From: Deltaproteobacteria bacterium
GTDB taxonomy: Bacteria > Myxococcota_A > Polyangia > Haliangiales > JADYYK01
Reading direction: 5' to 3'
Assembly (NCBI GenBank): GCA_020853705.1
Contig: JADYYK010000092.1
Location: forward strand, 1-48,741
Length of the DNA: 48,741 bases
Shown: one piece after another, positions 31,271-42,583 of the stretch
Layout: each line of letters begins with the position of its first letter
Numbering within the stretch: position 1 is the first letter of the stretch
Made by a program: the position numbers and the translations under genes
Notes under the pieces: model-generated
Databases searched by the model: none
What the model was told of the DNA's origin: nothing
The model's input: the letters and a program-made list of their open reading frames with translations, nothing else

Positions 31271-32005
31271 TCACGGCACGTCGAAGGTGCGATCGGGATC
31301 GAAGTCGTCGACCGGGTTGCCGCCGCCGCTGGAGGCGGCGACCGGGACGATGACCGCGGTCGCGACCACGCCGCCCGCGATGGCCCACACCCACCACTTC
31401 TTGTACCAGCGCTTGGCGGGCTTCTTCTTTTCCTTGCCGGGCGGCACCTTGCCGGGGATGCCCTCGAGCTTGGCGTCGACCTTGGCCTCCTCGCCGGCGA
31501 CCGCCTCGACGACATGGATGAAGTCCTTGTAGGCCACCGCGCTGACGCGGATCGAGCGCCGACCCGGATCGATGTCGAGGTCGATCGGGACCTCGCCGAC
31601 CAGCTTGCCATCGACGAAGACCTCGGCGCCCTCGATGGCCGAGGTCACCTTGAGGATGGCCTTCTCGGCGAACAGATCGGCGGAGAAGCGGCTCTCCAGG
31701 CCGGCGCCGATGGCGACCACGTCGAGCAGCGCCAGGAAGCCGCGCTTGGAGACCTTGATGGTGTGGTTGCCCGGGCTGAGCTGCGTCGGCGGCAGCGGGG
31801 TCTTGCCGATCTCCTTGCCGTCGACCTCGACGGTGGCGCCCTCGACGAAGGAATCGACGATCAGGGTCCCGGTGCTCGACACCGGCAGGGCAGGGGCGGG
31901 CGCCGGCATCGGCGGCGGATTCTTGGGCTTGCGCGCCGCGGCGCTACCCGCCAGCGCGAAGGCCACGGCCCCCATGGTGATGACGACACGGAAGGTCCCC
32001 TGCAT
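31271..32005 (-). CDS. PEGA-domain envelope protein with C-terminal KKWW membrane segment
   Basis: The 244-aa protein has an N-terminal signal sequence (VVITMGAVAFALAGSAAA), a Pro-rich linker and two PEGA beta domains (about residues 47-112 and 113-180; cores VEGATVEVDGKEIGKTPLP and IEGAEVFVDGKLVGEVPID). A Lys/Pro linker and a hydrophobic segment beginning YKKWWVWAIAGG (about 200-222) follow, and the tail ends FDVP. PEGA domains are common in surface-layer or envelope-associated proteins. The last 46 residues closely parallel those of the unrelated TPR protein at 42580-43299. It starts 9 bp after the HEAT-repeat gene and is probably cotranscribed with it. Confidence 0.85.
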   Translation of the reverse strand: MQGTFRVVITMGAVAFALAGSAAARKPKNPPPMPAPAPALPVSSTGTLIVDSFVEGATVEVDGKEIGKTPLPPTQLSPGNHTIKVSKRGFLALLDVVAIGAGLESRFSADLFAEKAILKVTSAIEGAEVFVDGKLVGEVPIDLDIDPGRRSIRVSAVAYKDFIHVVEAVAGEEAKVDAKLEGIPGKVPPGKEKKKPAKRWYKKWWVWAIAGGVVATAVIVPVAASSGGGNPVDDFDPDRTFDVP

Positions 32006-32014
32006 GGGGCGATC

Positions 32015-34537
32015 TTACCACTTGCAGCGGCTCTGTGCGCGCTGCGCCGCGGCCGCCAGCTGGGGGTCGGGGTCGGCCGCCAGGGCCGCAATATCCTTGC
32101 GCACACGGACCTGGACCGGACACATGCGCCCCAGCGCGCCCACCATGGCGGCCGCCTGCAGGGTGGCGCCCTCCGAGTAGGGCGCCGCTGCCACGGCGCT
32201 GTCGAGCAGCTCCAGCATGGCCGGCACCAGCCCGGGGTCACCCAGCTGGCCGAGCAGCCCGGCGGCCTCGACGCGCACGCTGATCTCGTCGTCGGCGTCT
32301 CCCGCGATCCGCACCAGCAGCTGGCCGACCTCGGGCCGCTTCGACTTCGCGCGCACCAGGCAGCCGACCAGCGCGCGCAGCGCGGTCACCCGCACCTGGT
32401 CGCCCTCGTCGCGCGCCCCCGCCGCCAGCAGCGCCCCCAGGTCGCGCCCGTCGAGCACACACCCGGTGGCCAGCGCGCCGGCCGCGCTCTCGCGCACGAA
32501 CGGCCAGGGATCGCGCGCCAGCAGCGCCCGCAGCGCGTCGCGCACGGCGGCCTCGCGCACCCCGGCCAGCACCGTCGCCGCCAGCGCACGTACGCGCGGA
32601 TCGGCGTCGCCACGCGCCGCCAGCGCCGCCGCCGCCACGCTGTTGTCGGGCCGCCGCGCCGCCTCCTCGAGCGCGCTCTGGCGCAGCACCGCCTCGGGAT
32701 CCTCGGCCACGGTGGCCAGCAGCTCGGCGCGCGCGGCCTCGTCGCCCGCACGCTGCCACGCCGTGCCCAGCGCCCGCGTCAGCCGCACCGCCAGCTCGTT
32801 GTGTGGCGCCGGCGCCACCGCCGTGGCCGCGCCCGCCGCCGCGACGTCCGCCTTGCGCGCCGCGCGCACCTCGGCCGCCCGCGCGCGCACCCGCGCCAGC
32901 AGCACCTCGGCCCCGGCCTCGCGGGTCCCGACATGACCGCGCGCCGCCCGCGCCAGATCGGCCTCGCGCAGCTCGCTTGCACCCGCACCCGCACCCGCAT
33001 CCGCGCCCGCCGCAACCGCCGCCGCCCAGGCCGCCTCGATCGCCGCCGCCGCCCCCGGCGCACGACTCTTGATCAGCGCCTCGCCGACCGCGCCGCGCAG
33101 CACCACATCGGGGCTGTCCACCGCAAGCAGCGCCGTCAGCGCGGCATCACTCGCCAGCCCGCCCAGAAGCTGCGCCGCCAGCAGGCGCACCCCCAGCGGC
33201 GTGTCCGCAGCCCCCAGCCGCGCCGCCAGCGCCGGCACCGCCGCCTCGCGCAGCCCCACCAGCGCCGCCCGCACCCGCGCCTGCTCGTCTTCCCCTACGC
33301 CGGCCGCCAGCACCGTCAGCAGTCGCTCGCCCGCCTCCGCCGCGCCCAGCTCGGCCAGCGCCAGCGCCAGGCGCAGCCGCTCGGGCGCCGACGCGCCATC
33401 GAACACTGCACTCAGCCGCTGCGCCCCGGCCGCGCCCACCGCGCGCAGCCGCACCACCGCGTCATGGCCCTTCAAGCCGCCGGCGCGCACCTCGGTCACC
33501 AGCTGCTCGAGGCCGCCGCCCGCCGCCAGATCCAGCTCGCTCCACACCTCGAGCCCCGCGATGGCCAGCTCACCGCCGCCCGCCGGCGCACCCTTGCCAG
33601 GCCACACCGCGCCCAGCTCCACGGTCACACAGCGCGACGCCACCGGCTGCGCCAGCGCCAGCCAGACCTCACCGCCGCCGTCGCCGCGCGGCACCTCGAA
33701 GTCGACCCGCGCCCCGCTGTCGAACCACAGCGTCAGCTCGCGCGGCTGGTTGGCCGTCGCCAGCCCCACCGCCCGCGTCAGCCGCAGCGCCAGCACCTTG
33801 AAAGTCGCCGACGGCGCCTGCGCCGTGAGCAGCTCGCCGCGGCCATCGCCGGGGCCGTCCTCGCGCCAGACCGACTCCAGCTTGCCGTCGTTCAGCGCCA
33901 CCGGCGCCGGGGGCGCATCCAGCTCCGCCGGCACCGGCGTCGGCGAGGTCGCCGCCACGAAGCGGTAGCCACCCGACGGTCCGCTCGGCAGAAGGCCCGC
34001 CGGGGCTGCGCTCTGCGCCGGCAGCACCACGGTGCCCGCCGGCCGCTTGACCGCGCGCACCAGCCGCTTGCGCGCGCCCTTGCCCGGCTCGACCACCTGC
34101 TCGAGCAGCCGCACCGCGCCGCCGCCGCAGCGCCAGATCGCCGGCGTCTCCCACCACAGGTGCAGCTTGCCGCCCTCCACCGCCAGCCCCGGGATGGCGC
34201 CATCCTGGTGCGCCGGCTCGTCGAGCAACTTGACCAGCTGTCCGCCGCGCAGCACGACCGCGAGCGCGCGCCCGCGCACGCCGCGCGCCAGCACCACGGT
34301 GACCGCGCCGACCTTGCCGGCCTCCAGCGTGCGCACCGCCTCGGGCAGCGCCAGCGTCACGCTGCCGCCGCTGCCCAGCGCCACCTTCAGCGCCGCGTCA
34401 GCGCCGACGCCGACCTCCTCGGGCTTGCCGTCGCCGTCGAGGTCGACCGTCAGCTGCGGCGCCGCCGCCGCCGTCCCTGTCCCCACCTTCAGCAGAAGGC
34501 CCGCCAGCAGCAAGCTCGTGCTTCGCCATGCGCGCAT
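32015..34537 (-). CDS. secreted HEAT-repeat protein
   Basis: The 840-aa protein has a signal peptide (MRAWRSTSLLLAGLLLKVGTGTAAAA), a calcium-type loop VDLDGDGKPEEVG (near residue 35) as in FG-GAP/VCBS repeats, a beta-rich region to about residue 390 that resembles a carbohydrate-binding jelly roll, and then Ala/Leu/Arg-rich HEAT-like repeats to the C terminus. These include runs such as VRALAATVLAGVREAAV and VRESAAGALA. It is probably periplasmic and scaffold-like. ATG 34537 is chosen because it begins the signal peptide. No Shine-Dalgarno is seen, but a TACATT hexamer ends seven bases upstream. It is divergent from queA and forms a pair with the PEGA gene. Confidence 0.82.
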   Translation of the reverse strand: MRAWRSTSLLLAGLLLKVGTGTAAAAPQLTVDLDGDGKPEEVGVGADAALKVALGSGGSVTLALPEAVRTLEAGKVGAVTVVLARGVRGRALAVVLRGGQLVKLLDEPAHQDGAIPGLAVEGGKLHLWWETPAIWRCGGGAVRLLEQVVEPGKGARKRLVRAVKRPAGTVVLPAQSAAPAGLLPSGPSGGYRFVAATSPTPVPAELDAPPAPVALNDGKLESVWREDGPGDGRGELLTAQAPSATFKVLALRLTRAVGLATANQPRELTLWFDSGARVDFEVPRGDGGGEVWLALAQPVASRCVTVELGAVWPGKGAPAGGGELAIAGLEVWSELDLAAGGGLEQLVTEVRAGGLKGHDAVVRLRAVGAAGAQRLSAVFDGASAPERLRLALALAELGAAEAGERLLTVLAAGVGEDEQARVRAALVGLREAAVPALAARLGAADTPLGVRLLAAQLLGGLASDAALTALLAVDSPDVVLRGAVGEALIKSRAPGAAAAIEAAWAAAVAAGADAGAGAGASELREADLARAARGHVGTREAGAEVLLARVRARAAEVRAARKADVAAAGAATAVAPAPHNELAVRLTRALGTAWQRAGDEAARAELLATVAEDPEAVLRQSALEEAARRPDNSVAAAALAARGDADPRVRALAATVLAGVREAAVRDALRALLARDPWPFVRESAAGALATGCVLDGRDLGALLAAGARDEGDQVRVTALRALVGCLVRAKSKRPEVGQLLVRIAGDADDEISVRVEAAGLLGQLGDPGLVPAMLELLDSAVAAAPYSEGATLQAAAMVGALGRMCPVQVRVRKDIAALAADPDPQLAAAAQRAQSRCKW

Positions 34538-34582
34538 CGGCGGCAATGTAGCAAAGATCGCCGACCATGACGGCAGCGGTGG

Positions 34583-34588
34583 TATAGG
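34583..34588 (+). promoter_or_regulatory. possible extended -10 promoter of queA
   Basis: TGG-TATAGG (extended -10 form) ends 10 bp before the queA GTG in a GC-rich setting, with no good -35 and no Shine-Dalgarno. The predicted transcript start is 3-5 nt upstream of the codon. Confidence 0.35.
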
Positions 34589-34598
34589 CAGCCTGCCC

Positions 34599-36919
<2,321 letters not shown>

Positions 36920-36970
36920 CCGGCCCCGATACGTCTGGTAAGCCTTCACGGTTTTTTCAAGGAGTTACCG

Positions 36971-37291
36971 ATGGCTCCGTCAATGATCCTGATGGTCGTG
37001 ATGTTCATTGTTTTCTGGTTCATGTTGATCCGCCCGCAGCAGAAGCGGCAGCGTGAGCACGCAGCGATGCTGGCGTCGCTGAAGAAGGGCGACCAGGTGG
37101 TCACCAACGGCGGGATGATCGGCAAGATCAGCGGCATGACCGACGACACCCTGATCCTGGAAGTGCAGGAGAAGGTGCGCATTCGCGTGCTGCGCTCGGC
37201 GGTGCAGACCAAGTACCAGGCCCCCGAGGCGGTCGCCGACAAGTCGGAAAAGGCCGAAAAGAACGCCGAAAAGGCCGACAAGGTCGCCTGA
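36971..37291 (+). CDS. yajC: preprotein translocase subunit YajC
   Basis: This is an accessory subunit of the Sec translocon that associates with SecD-SecF. The 106-aa protein has one N-terminal transmembrane helix (MILMVVMFIVFWFMLIRPQ), the conserved junction IRPQQKR, the segment SLKKGDQVVTNGGMIGKI, and a charged Lys/Glu/Ala tail. A good AAGGAG lies upstream of ATG 36971. It follows tgt by 51 bp and precedes secD, the usual order. Confidence 0.96.
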   Translation: MAPSMILMVVMFIVFWFMLIRPQQKRQREHAAMLASLKKGDQVVTNGGMIGKISGMTDDTLILEVQEKVRIRVLRSAVQTKYQAPEAVADKSEKAEKNAEKADKVA

Positions 37292-37344
37292 TTCAGATCT
37301 CCGCTTCCTCTCCCTCTCGCTAGAGCTGCTCGGAGTCTCCTCAT

Positions 37345-39321
37345 ATGGAACGCGTTTGGCGTTGGAAGTTCATTGGCCTCCTCATCCTGATCGCCGTGAG
37401 CGTCGGGCAGCTCATGCCGACGCTGCGCCCCGACGAGGGCCAGCTGCCTGGGTGGTTCACCGGCTTCTTCAACAAGAAGATCACCCTCGGCCTCGACCTG
37501 CAGGGCGGCTTCCAGGTGCTGTACTCGGTCGACTACGACGTCGTGGTCGACGAGAAGGCGTCCGCGCTGCGCGCCGACATCGAGGACAAGATCAAGGGCG
37601 ACCTCAAGCTGGCGTCGCTCAAGGCGCGCTCGTTCCCGGGCGGCCAGATCACGGTCAACCTGTCGCCCGACGATCTCAAGAAGCTGCCCAGCGACTGGAT
37701 GAAGGGCTTCGAGGGGCTGGCCAAGCGCAGCTGCCCGGGCACCGCAGAGGCGGGCACCATCTGCCTGCGCGTCTCCGGCAAGTTCGAGGACACCATCCGC
37801 CAGAAGGCGCTGGCCCAGGCCGTGCGCGTCATCCGCGAGCGCGCCGACGAGTTCGGCGTCGCCGAGCCCACCATCGTCGAGCGTGGCGATCGCATCGCGG
37901 TCGAGCTACCCGGCGCCAAGCCGGCCGACATCGAGCGCATCAAGTCGATCATCGACCGCACCGCCCGCCTGGAGTTCAAGATCGTCGAGGACGGCTCCGA
38001 CATCGCCGAGTACATGGCCAAGCTGGCCGCCGCCGCGCGTGCCGACGACAGCCTCAAGGTCGACGACAAGCACCGCCGCATCCGCGACTACAGCTTCGCC
38101 GGCCGCGGCGAGGGTGGCTACGAGATCGCCCTCATCGCCGAGGACGAGGAGAAGTCGATCTCCGCCAAGGAGGCCTTCGAGCGCCGCTGCCAGCTCAAGA
38201 AGAACGAGCGCGCCTGGGACCAGGCCAAGCCGGGCGACGAGAACCGCGTCGTCAAGTGCGTGCTGTCGGGCCAGCGCCTGCTGCAGGAGTGGATCGACAA
38301 GGCCATCGTCAAGGAGCCGCTGCCGACCAGCAAGGACAACCACTCGCTGCAGATCGTCATGGAGAGCGTCACCCGCCGCGCCGCCGACATGCAGGACGAC
38401 GACAGCGAAGGGGCCGACAAGCTGCCCGCGGTGTACTGGCGCACCCACATGGTGCGCGCCGCCGCGGAGCTGACCGGTGACGCCGTCAGCTCGGCCGAGG
38501 TCATCCCCGACTCGGTGACCGGCTTCCCCGAGGTCTCGGTCAACTTCACGCGCTCGGGCGGCAACCGCTTCGAGGAGCTGACCGGCAAGAACGTCGGTCG
38601 CCGCATGGCCATCATCCTCGACGAGAAGGTCAACAGCGCGCCCAACATCGAGACCAAGATCGGCGGCGGTCGCGCCCGCATCACCATGGGCGGCACCGAC
38701 CCGACCGAGGTCCAGCGCGAGGCCGAGGACCTGGTCAACGTGCTGCGCACCGGCTCGCTGCCGGCGCCGCTGCGCGAGGAGTACGCCTCGCGCATCGGTC
38801 CGTCGCTGGGCTCGGACGCCATCCGCGGCGCCCAGCTGGCCATCGGCATCGGCGCCGCGATGGTCTTCCTCTTCATGCTGATCTACTACAAGGGCTCGGG
38901 CCTGATTGCGAACCTGTCGGTGGTGCTGAACCTGCTCTTCATGGTCGCCATCCTGGTCGGCCTGCAGGCCACCCTGACCCTGCCCGGCATCGCCGGCCTG
39001 TCGCTGACCATCGGCATGGCGGTCGATTCCAACATCCTCATCTACGAACGCATCCGGGATGAGTTGCGCGCCGGCAAGAGTCCCCGCGGCGCCGTCGACG
39101 CCGGCTTCAGCCGCGCCTTCTGGACCATCTTCGACGCCCACCTCACCAACGCCATCGCGGGCTTCGTGCTGCTGTCCTACGGCACCGGCCCCATCCGCGG
39201 CTTCGCGGTCACCCTGCTGGCGGGCATCGCGGTGAACCTGTTCACCTCGATCTGGTGCACCCGCCTGATGTTCGACTACGTCGTGGGCCGCAAGAACGCG
39301 GGCTCCGAGATCTCCATCTAG
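37345..39321 (+). CDS. secD: protein translocase subunit SecD
   Basis: SecD is an RND-type inner-membrane protein that uses the proton gradient to pull exported proteins into the periplasm. At 658 aa it has one N-terminal transmembrane helix, the D1 signature LGLDLQGGFQVLYSVD, a large periplasmic domain including VIRERADEFGVAEPTI, and DEKVNSAPNI. It then has LPAPLREEYASRIGPSLGSDAIR and five C-terminal membrane helices carrying the D5 motif GMAVDSNILIYERIRDEL. An extra periplasmic stretch at about 215-340 (with Cys in RRCQLKK and VKCVLSG) makes it longer than E. coli SecD. It is followed by secF after 16 bp. Confidence 0.97.
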   Translation: MERVWRWKFIGLLILIAVSVGQLMPTLRPDEGQLPGWFTGFFNKKITLGLDLQGGFQVLYSVDYDVVVDEKASALRADIEDKIKGDLKLASLKARSFPGGQITVNLSPDDLKKLPSDWMKGFEGLAKRSCPGTAEAGTICLRVSGKFEDTIRQKALAQAVRVIRERADEFGVAEPTIVERGDRIAVELPGAKPADIERIKSIIDRTARLEFKIVEDGSDIAEYMAKLAAAARADDSLKVDDKHRRIRDYSFAGRGEGGYEIALIAEDEEKSISAKEAFERRCQLKKNERAWDQAKPGDENRVVKCVLSGQRLLQEWIDKAIVKEPLPTSKDNHSLQIVMESVTRRAADMQDDDSEGADKLPAVYWRTHMVRAAAELTGDAVSSAEVIPDSVTGFPEVSVNFTRSGGNRFEELTGKNVGRRMAIILDEKVNSAPNIETKIGGGRARITMGGTDPTEVQREAEDLVNVLRTGSLPAPLREEYASRIGPSLGSDAIRGAQLAIGIGAAMVFLFMLIYYKGSGLIANLSVVLNLLFMVAILVGLQATLTLPGIAGLSLTIGMAVDSNILIYERIRDELRAGKSPRGAVDAGFSRAFWTIFDAHLTNAIAGFVLLSYGTGPIRGFAVTLLAGIAVNLFTSIWCTRLMFDYVVGRKNAGSEISI

Positions 39322-39337
39322 GAAACGAGCGACTCCC

Positions 39338-40549
39338 ATGGCACAGAAATTCTTTCAGCTCATCCCGCCGGGTACGAACTTCGAGTTCGTCAAGCGCATG
39401 AAGCTGTGGTTCGGCCTCTCGATCACGCTGGTCGGGCTGTCCATCGGCATGATGGTGGTCAACCACTACCGCAAGGGGGAGGTGCTGAACTTCGGCATCG
39501 ACTTCAAGGGCGGCACCGAGATGCTGGTCGACTTCAAGAAGCCGGTCGAGGCCGGCGCCGTCCGCAACGCGCTCAAGGGCGTGGTCAAGGACGTCGAGGT
39601 CATCGCGTACTCGGGCTCCGACGTGAAGTACGGCTTCTCGGTGCGCACCCCCGAGACCACCACGGTGGCCGAGGCCGAGCGCCTCAAGCAGGCCGACGCC
39701 ATCGCCAAGAAGTTCGAGGACCGCGAGATCTACCTGGTCAAGTGGCGCGGCGACACCCTGCAGATCCGCGCTGGCAAGGAGATCAAGCGCGACGAGCTGT
39801 TCGCCGCCATCAACGGCCTGGGCAGCGGCATCCGCGCCAAGCCGGCCGAGAAGATCGAGATCAAGCAGAAGCTCAGCGAGTACGTCATCGACGCCCCGGT
39901 GTTCGGCCTCGACGTCAAGGTCCGTGACGCCCTGGAGAAGTCGCTGGGCGCCGACGTCATCAACGACATCCCGCGCGTCGAGACCGTCGGCGCCAAGGCC
40001 GGCGAGGAGCTGCGCAACGACGGCATCAAGTCGCTGGTCTACGCCATCATCCTCATCATGCTGTACATCGCCTTCCGCTTCGACTTCCGCTTCGGCCCGC
40101 CCACGGTGGTCGCGCTGCTGCACGACTCCATCCTGGTCATCGGCGCCTACGCCGTGCTCTGGCTGGAGGTCAACCTGACCACGGTGGCCGCGCTGCTGAC
40201 GGTCATCGGCTTCTCGATGAACGACACCGTCGTGGTGTTCGACCGCATCCGCGAGGACGCCGCGCGCTACAAGGACCGCAAGTTCGACCGCGTCGTCAAC
40301 ACCGCCGTCAACGAGACCCTGTCGCGCACCATCCTGACCTCGGCCACGGTGTTCTTCGTGACCCTGGCCATGAACATCTTCGGCACCGGCGTCATCCGCA
40401 ACTTCGCCTTCGCCATGAACGTCGGCATCATCGTCGGCACCTACTCCTCGGTCTTCATCGCGGCCCCCATCCTGATCTGGCTGACCCAGCGCTACAGCGA
40501 GCGTCCGCTGCCCGCCCGCAGCGCGCGCCCGGCCCGCACCGAAGCCTGA
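39338..40549 (+). CDS. secF: protein translocase subunit SecF
   Basis: SecF is the partner of SecD in the proton-driven translocase. The 403-aa protein has a first transmembrane helix (about 22-42), then FGIDFKGGTEMLVDF and a periplasmic head. Five more membrane helices carry the typical TVVALLHDSILVIGAYAV and GFSMNDTVVVFDRIRE segments and NETLSRTILTSATVFF. The periplasmic head (about 45-225) is around 70-80 residues longer than in E. coli SecF, including a Lys/Glu-rich segment around residues 110-180. It is the last gene of the queA-tgt-yajC-secDF cluster and ends just before a terminator. Confidence 0.96.
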   Translation: MAQKFFQLIPPGTNFEFVKRMKLWFGLSITLVGLSIGMMVVNHYRKGEVLNFGIDFKGGTEMLVDFKKPVEAGAVRNALKGVVKDVEVIAYSGSDVKYGFSVRTPETTTVAEAERLKQADAIAKKFEDREIYLVKWRGDTLQIRAGKEIKRDELFAAINGLGSGIRAKPAEKIEIKQKLSEYVIDAPVFGLDVKVRDALEKSLGADVINDIPRVETVGAKAGEELRNDGIKSLVYAIILIMLYIAFRFDFRFGPPTVVALLHDSILVIGAYAVLWLEVNLTTVAALLTVIGFSMNDTVVVFDRIREDAARYKDRKFDRVVNTAVNETLSRTILTSATVFFVTLAMNIFGTGVIRNFAFAMNVGIIVGTYSSVFIAAPILIWLTQRYSERPLPARSARPARTEA

Positions 40550-40575
40550 CCGCCGCATAGAGCCCGCAGCAGCCC

Positions 40576-40609
40576 ACGAGCCCGGCGACCCCGGGCTCGT
40601 TTCACTTTC
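40576..40609 (+). terminator. rho-independent terminator after secF
   Basis: A 10-bp perfect stem (ACGAGCCCGG/CCGGGCTCGT) has a 5-nt loop and is followed by TTCACTTT (the first two T bases extend the stem's final T). It lies 26 bp after the secF stop and ends the transcription unit. Two tandem copies of a 14-nt sequence (TTTCGGCTGCGGGC, 40606-40633) overlap its 3' end. Confidence 0.8.
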
Positions 40610-40639
40610 GGCTGCGGGCTTTCGGCTGCGGGCAGCGGT

Positions 40640-42583
40640 TCAGCGGAAGGCGGTGGCGGACATCAGCGGGAACTGGAAGACGATCATCCCGGTGCCGTCG
40701 TCGGCCACCGCGACCTTGGGGGCGTAGGAGTTCGAGGCGCCGTTGGCGCCAACCTGCACCGGAGCGACCCAGGTGCCGTTGAAGCGCGCCGCGTGGATGG
40801 TGCACTGCATGCCGCTCGGGCACTCCTGCCAGGCGGCCAGGGCGTTGCCCGAGCGATCGATGGCGATGGTGGGGGCCTGTGAGCTGGTGCTGGTGCTGAT
40901 GGCCACCGGCGCAGTGTTGCCCGGTCGCACCTCGACGGCGCGGATGGTGCCCTGCTGCCAGAGCACGATGGCGCGACCGCCGCGACCCTGGGCCACGGCG
41001 GCGTACATGCCGCCGCCAGAGCCGGGCATCAGCGAGGCCGCGCCCCAGGCGGTCATGCCGGCGCCGAACAGCTGGTAGTAGACCCCGGTCGCGTTGTGAA
41101 AGCCGAGGACAGCGTCGCCGTCCTGACCGACCGCGACGCTGGGAGAGGTGTGTTCGCCTGGGAGGGCGCCGTCGATGGCGACCGGGGTGGTCCAGGCCCC
41201 ACCGACGTAGCGACTGGCCATGAGGTCGGTGTTGCCGGCGGGTCCCAGCATCCACACCGCGTGGGCCACGCCGCCGCCGCCGACGCCCAGGGTGAAGAAG
41301 CCCTGGTAGCTGGTCCCGACCATGTACGGCCCCGAGCTGGTCCAGGCCCCCCCACCACTCGGGCTGCGCAGCAGGTACATCGACGCGCCGTTGGCCACCG
41401 CCGCATAGGCGTTGCCGGCGTCATCGATGCCGACCCTGGGCGGCGAGCCGCCGCTGCCGGTCAGATCGAGCACGGTCTGCTCGGCACCCCACTGGTTGGT
41501 CGCCGCGGTGTAGCGATACGAGCGCACCTGGTAGGTGCCGCCCGTGACGTTGATGCCGAACAGCACGATGCCATCGCCGCTCGGGGTCATGGCCACGCTG
41601 CTCTGGTAGGCCGCGCCATTGTTGACCTGACGCAGCAGGCGCGGCGTGCCCCAGGCGCCCGCCGCGTAGCGGTTGACCCAGACGTCGTAGCCGTTACCGT
41701 CGTCCTGCGACCAGCTGGCGATGGCGCTGCCGTCCGCCGCCATGGCGACCTGGATGCTCTGGCCGCCAGCGGTGGCGATGGTGCCCTGGGTGCCGAAGCT
41801 GCCGTCGCGCGTGGTGAAGCTCCAGCGGAAGGGCGCCGTGGCCAGCGCGGCGCCGGTGCTGCTGCGCAGGGCGCCGCTGATGATGGCGTCATAGCGGGTG
41901 AGCAGCGCCAGCCGGCTGGCGGGCGTGAAGCGCACGGTGTCGGCCATGACGCTGGCGGTCCCCGGGACGGCCACGGTGCCCCGCAGCAACGACAGCGCGC
42001 CGGCGGTGGTGCCGTCGAGCGTCGCGCTGGCGCGCGCCGAGACTGCGGCGGTGGGGTCGGCGGCGGTGTCGTTGTCGGCCGGGACCGTCGACACGATGGT
42101 CATGCCGCCGTCATTGCCAGCGCCGCCGTCATCTCCGACGGCTGCGTCGTCGCTGCCGCCGTCGCTGCCGCCACCCCCGTCGACGCCGCCGTCGAGCGCG
42201 GCCCCGCCAAAGTCGAGGTCGAGCGTGACCAGGTCACCCGGCACCAGGGTGGCGTCGCCCTCGACGCTGCCCAGCACGGTGGCGCCCGCGCGGGCCTCGA
42301 CGCGCACATGGATCGCGCCACTGCGGTCCTTGGGGAACGCCAGCGTGAAGGCCGTCGGCAGCGTGATCGTCCGCGGCGTCTCGGGCACCGCGACGGTGGC
42401 GGTGCCCGCGCTGGTGGTCGCGGTGACCGTGAACTGATCCGGCGCCGGGCTGAGCACGCCGCGAACGTTGACGCGGACGCGGGTCAGGCCGTCGCTGCTG
42501 TCACCGCACGCGGGCAGGCCGAGGCCGAGGCCCAAGCCCAGGCACAGCAGCCCAAGGCGCATCTTGGCGGAGGTCCTCATCAT
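40640..42583 (-). CDS. large lipoprotein with Ig-like domain and beta-propeller-type repeats
   Basis: The 647-aa predicted outer-envelope lipoprotein has a signal MMRTSAKMRLGLLCLGLGLGLGLPAC (lipid Cys26). A beta domain (about 35-130) follows, then a Gly/Asp/Ser linker (about 130-160). Next comes a bacterial Ig-like domain of the SbsA/Big_5 type (about 160-260; IVSTVPADNDTAADPTAAVSA ending in FRWSFTTRDG). Then come six to eight repeats of a propeller-like pattern with IASWSQDDG, IVLFGINV, AHAVWMLGP, VLGFHNATG, IVLWQQG and ALAAWQE at regular intervals. This resembles secreted myxobacterial repeat lipoproteins of unknown function. The start overlaps the upstream TPR gene stop (ATGA). The GL-repeat in the signal peptide is partly hexanucleotide-encoded. 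Confidence 0.85.
   Translation of the reverse strand: MMRTSAKMRLGLLCLGLGLGLGLPACGDSSDGLTRVRVNVRGVLSPAPDQFTVTATTSAGTATVAVPETPRTITLPTAFTLAFPKDRSGAIHVRVEARAGATVLGSVEGDATLVPGDLVTLDLDFGGAALDGGVDGGGGSDGGSDDAAVGDDGGAGNDGGMTIVSTVPADNDTAADPTAAVSARASATLDGTTAGALSLLRGTVAVPGTASVMADTVRFTPASRLALLTRYDAIISGALRSSTGAALATAPFRWSFTTRDGSFGTQGTIATAGGQSIQVAMAADGSAIASWSQDDGNGYDVWVNRYAAGAWGTPRLLRQVNNGAAYQSSVAMTPSGDGIVLFGINVTGGTYQVRSYRYTAATNQWGAEQTVLDLTGSGGSPPRVGIDDAGNAYAAVANGASMYLLRSPSGGGAWTSSGPYMVGTSYQGFFTLGVGGGGVAHAVWMLGPAGNTDLMASRYVGGAWTTPVAIDGALPGEHTSPSVAVGQDGDAVLGFHNATGVYYQLFGAGMTAWGAASLMPGSGGGMYAAVAQGRGGRAIVLWQQGTIRAVEVRPGNTAPVAISTSTSSQAPTIAIDRSGNALAAWQECPSGMQCTIHAARFNGTWVAPVQVGANGASNSYAPKVAVADDGTGMIVFQFPLMSATAFR

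Noticed and set aside
31514..34570. 1018-codon plus-strand open frame across the PEGA and HEAT genes
   Set aside because: Arg/His/Gln-rich shadow with no motifs; the opposite strand has signal peptides and recognisable domains.
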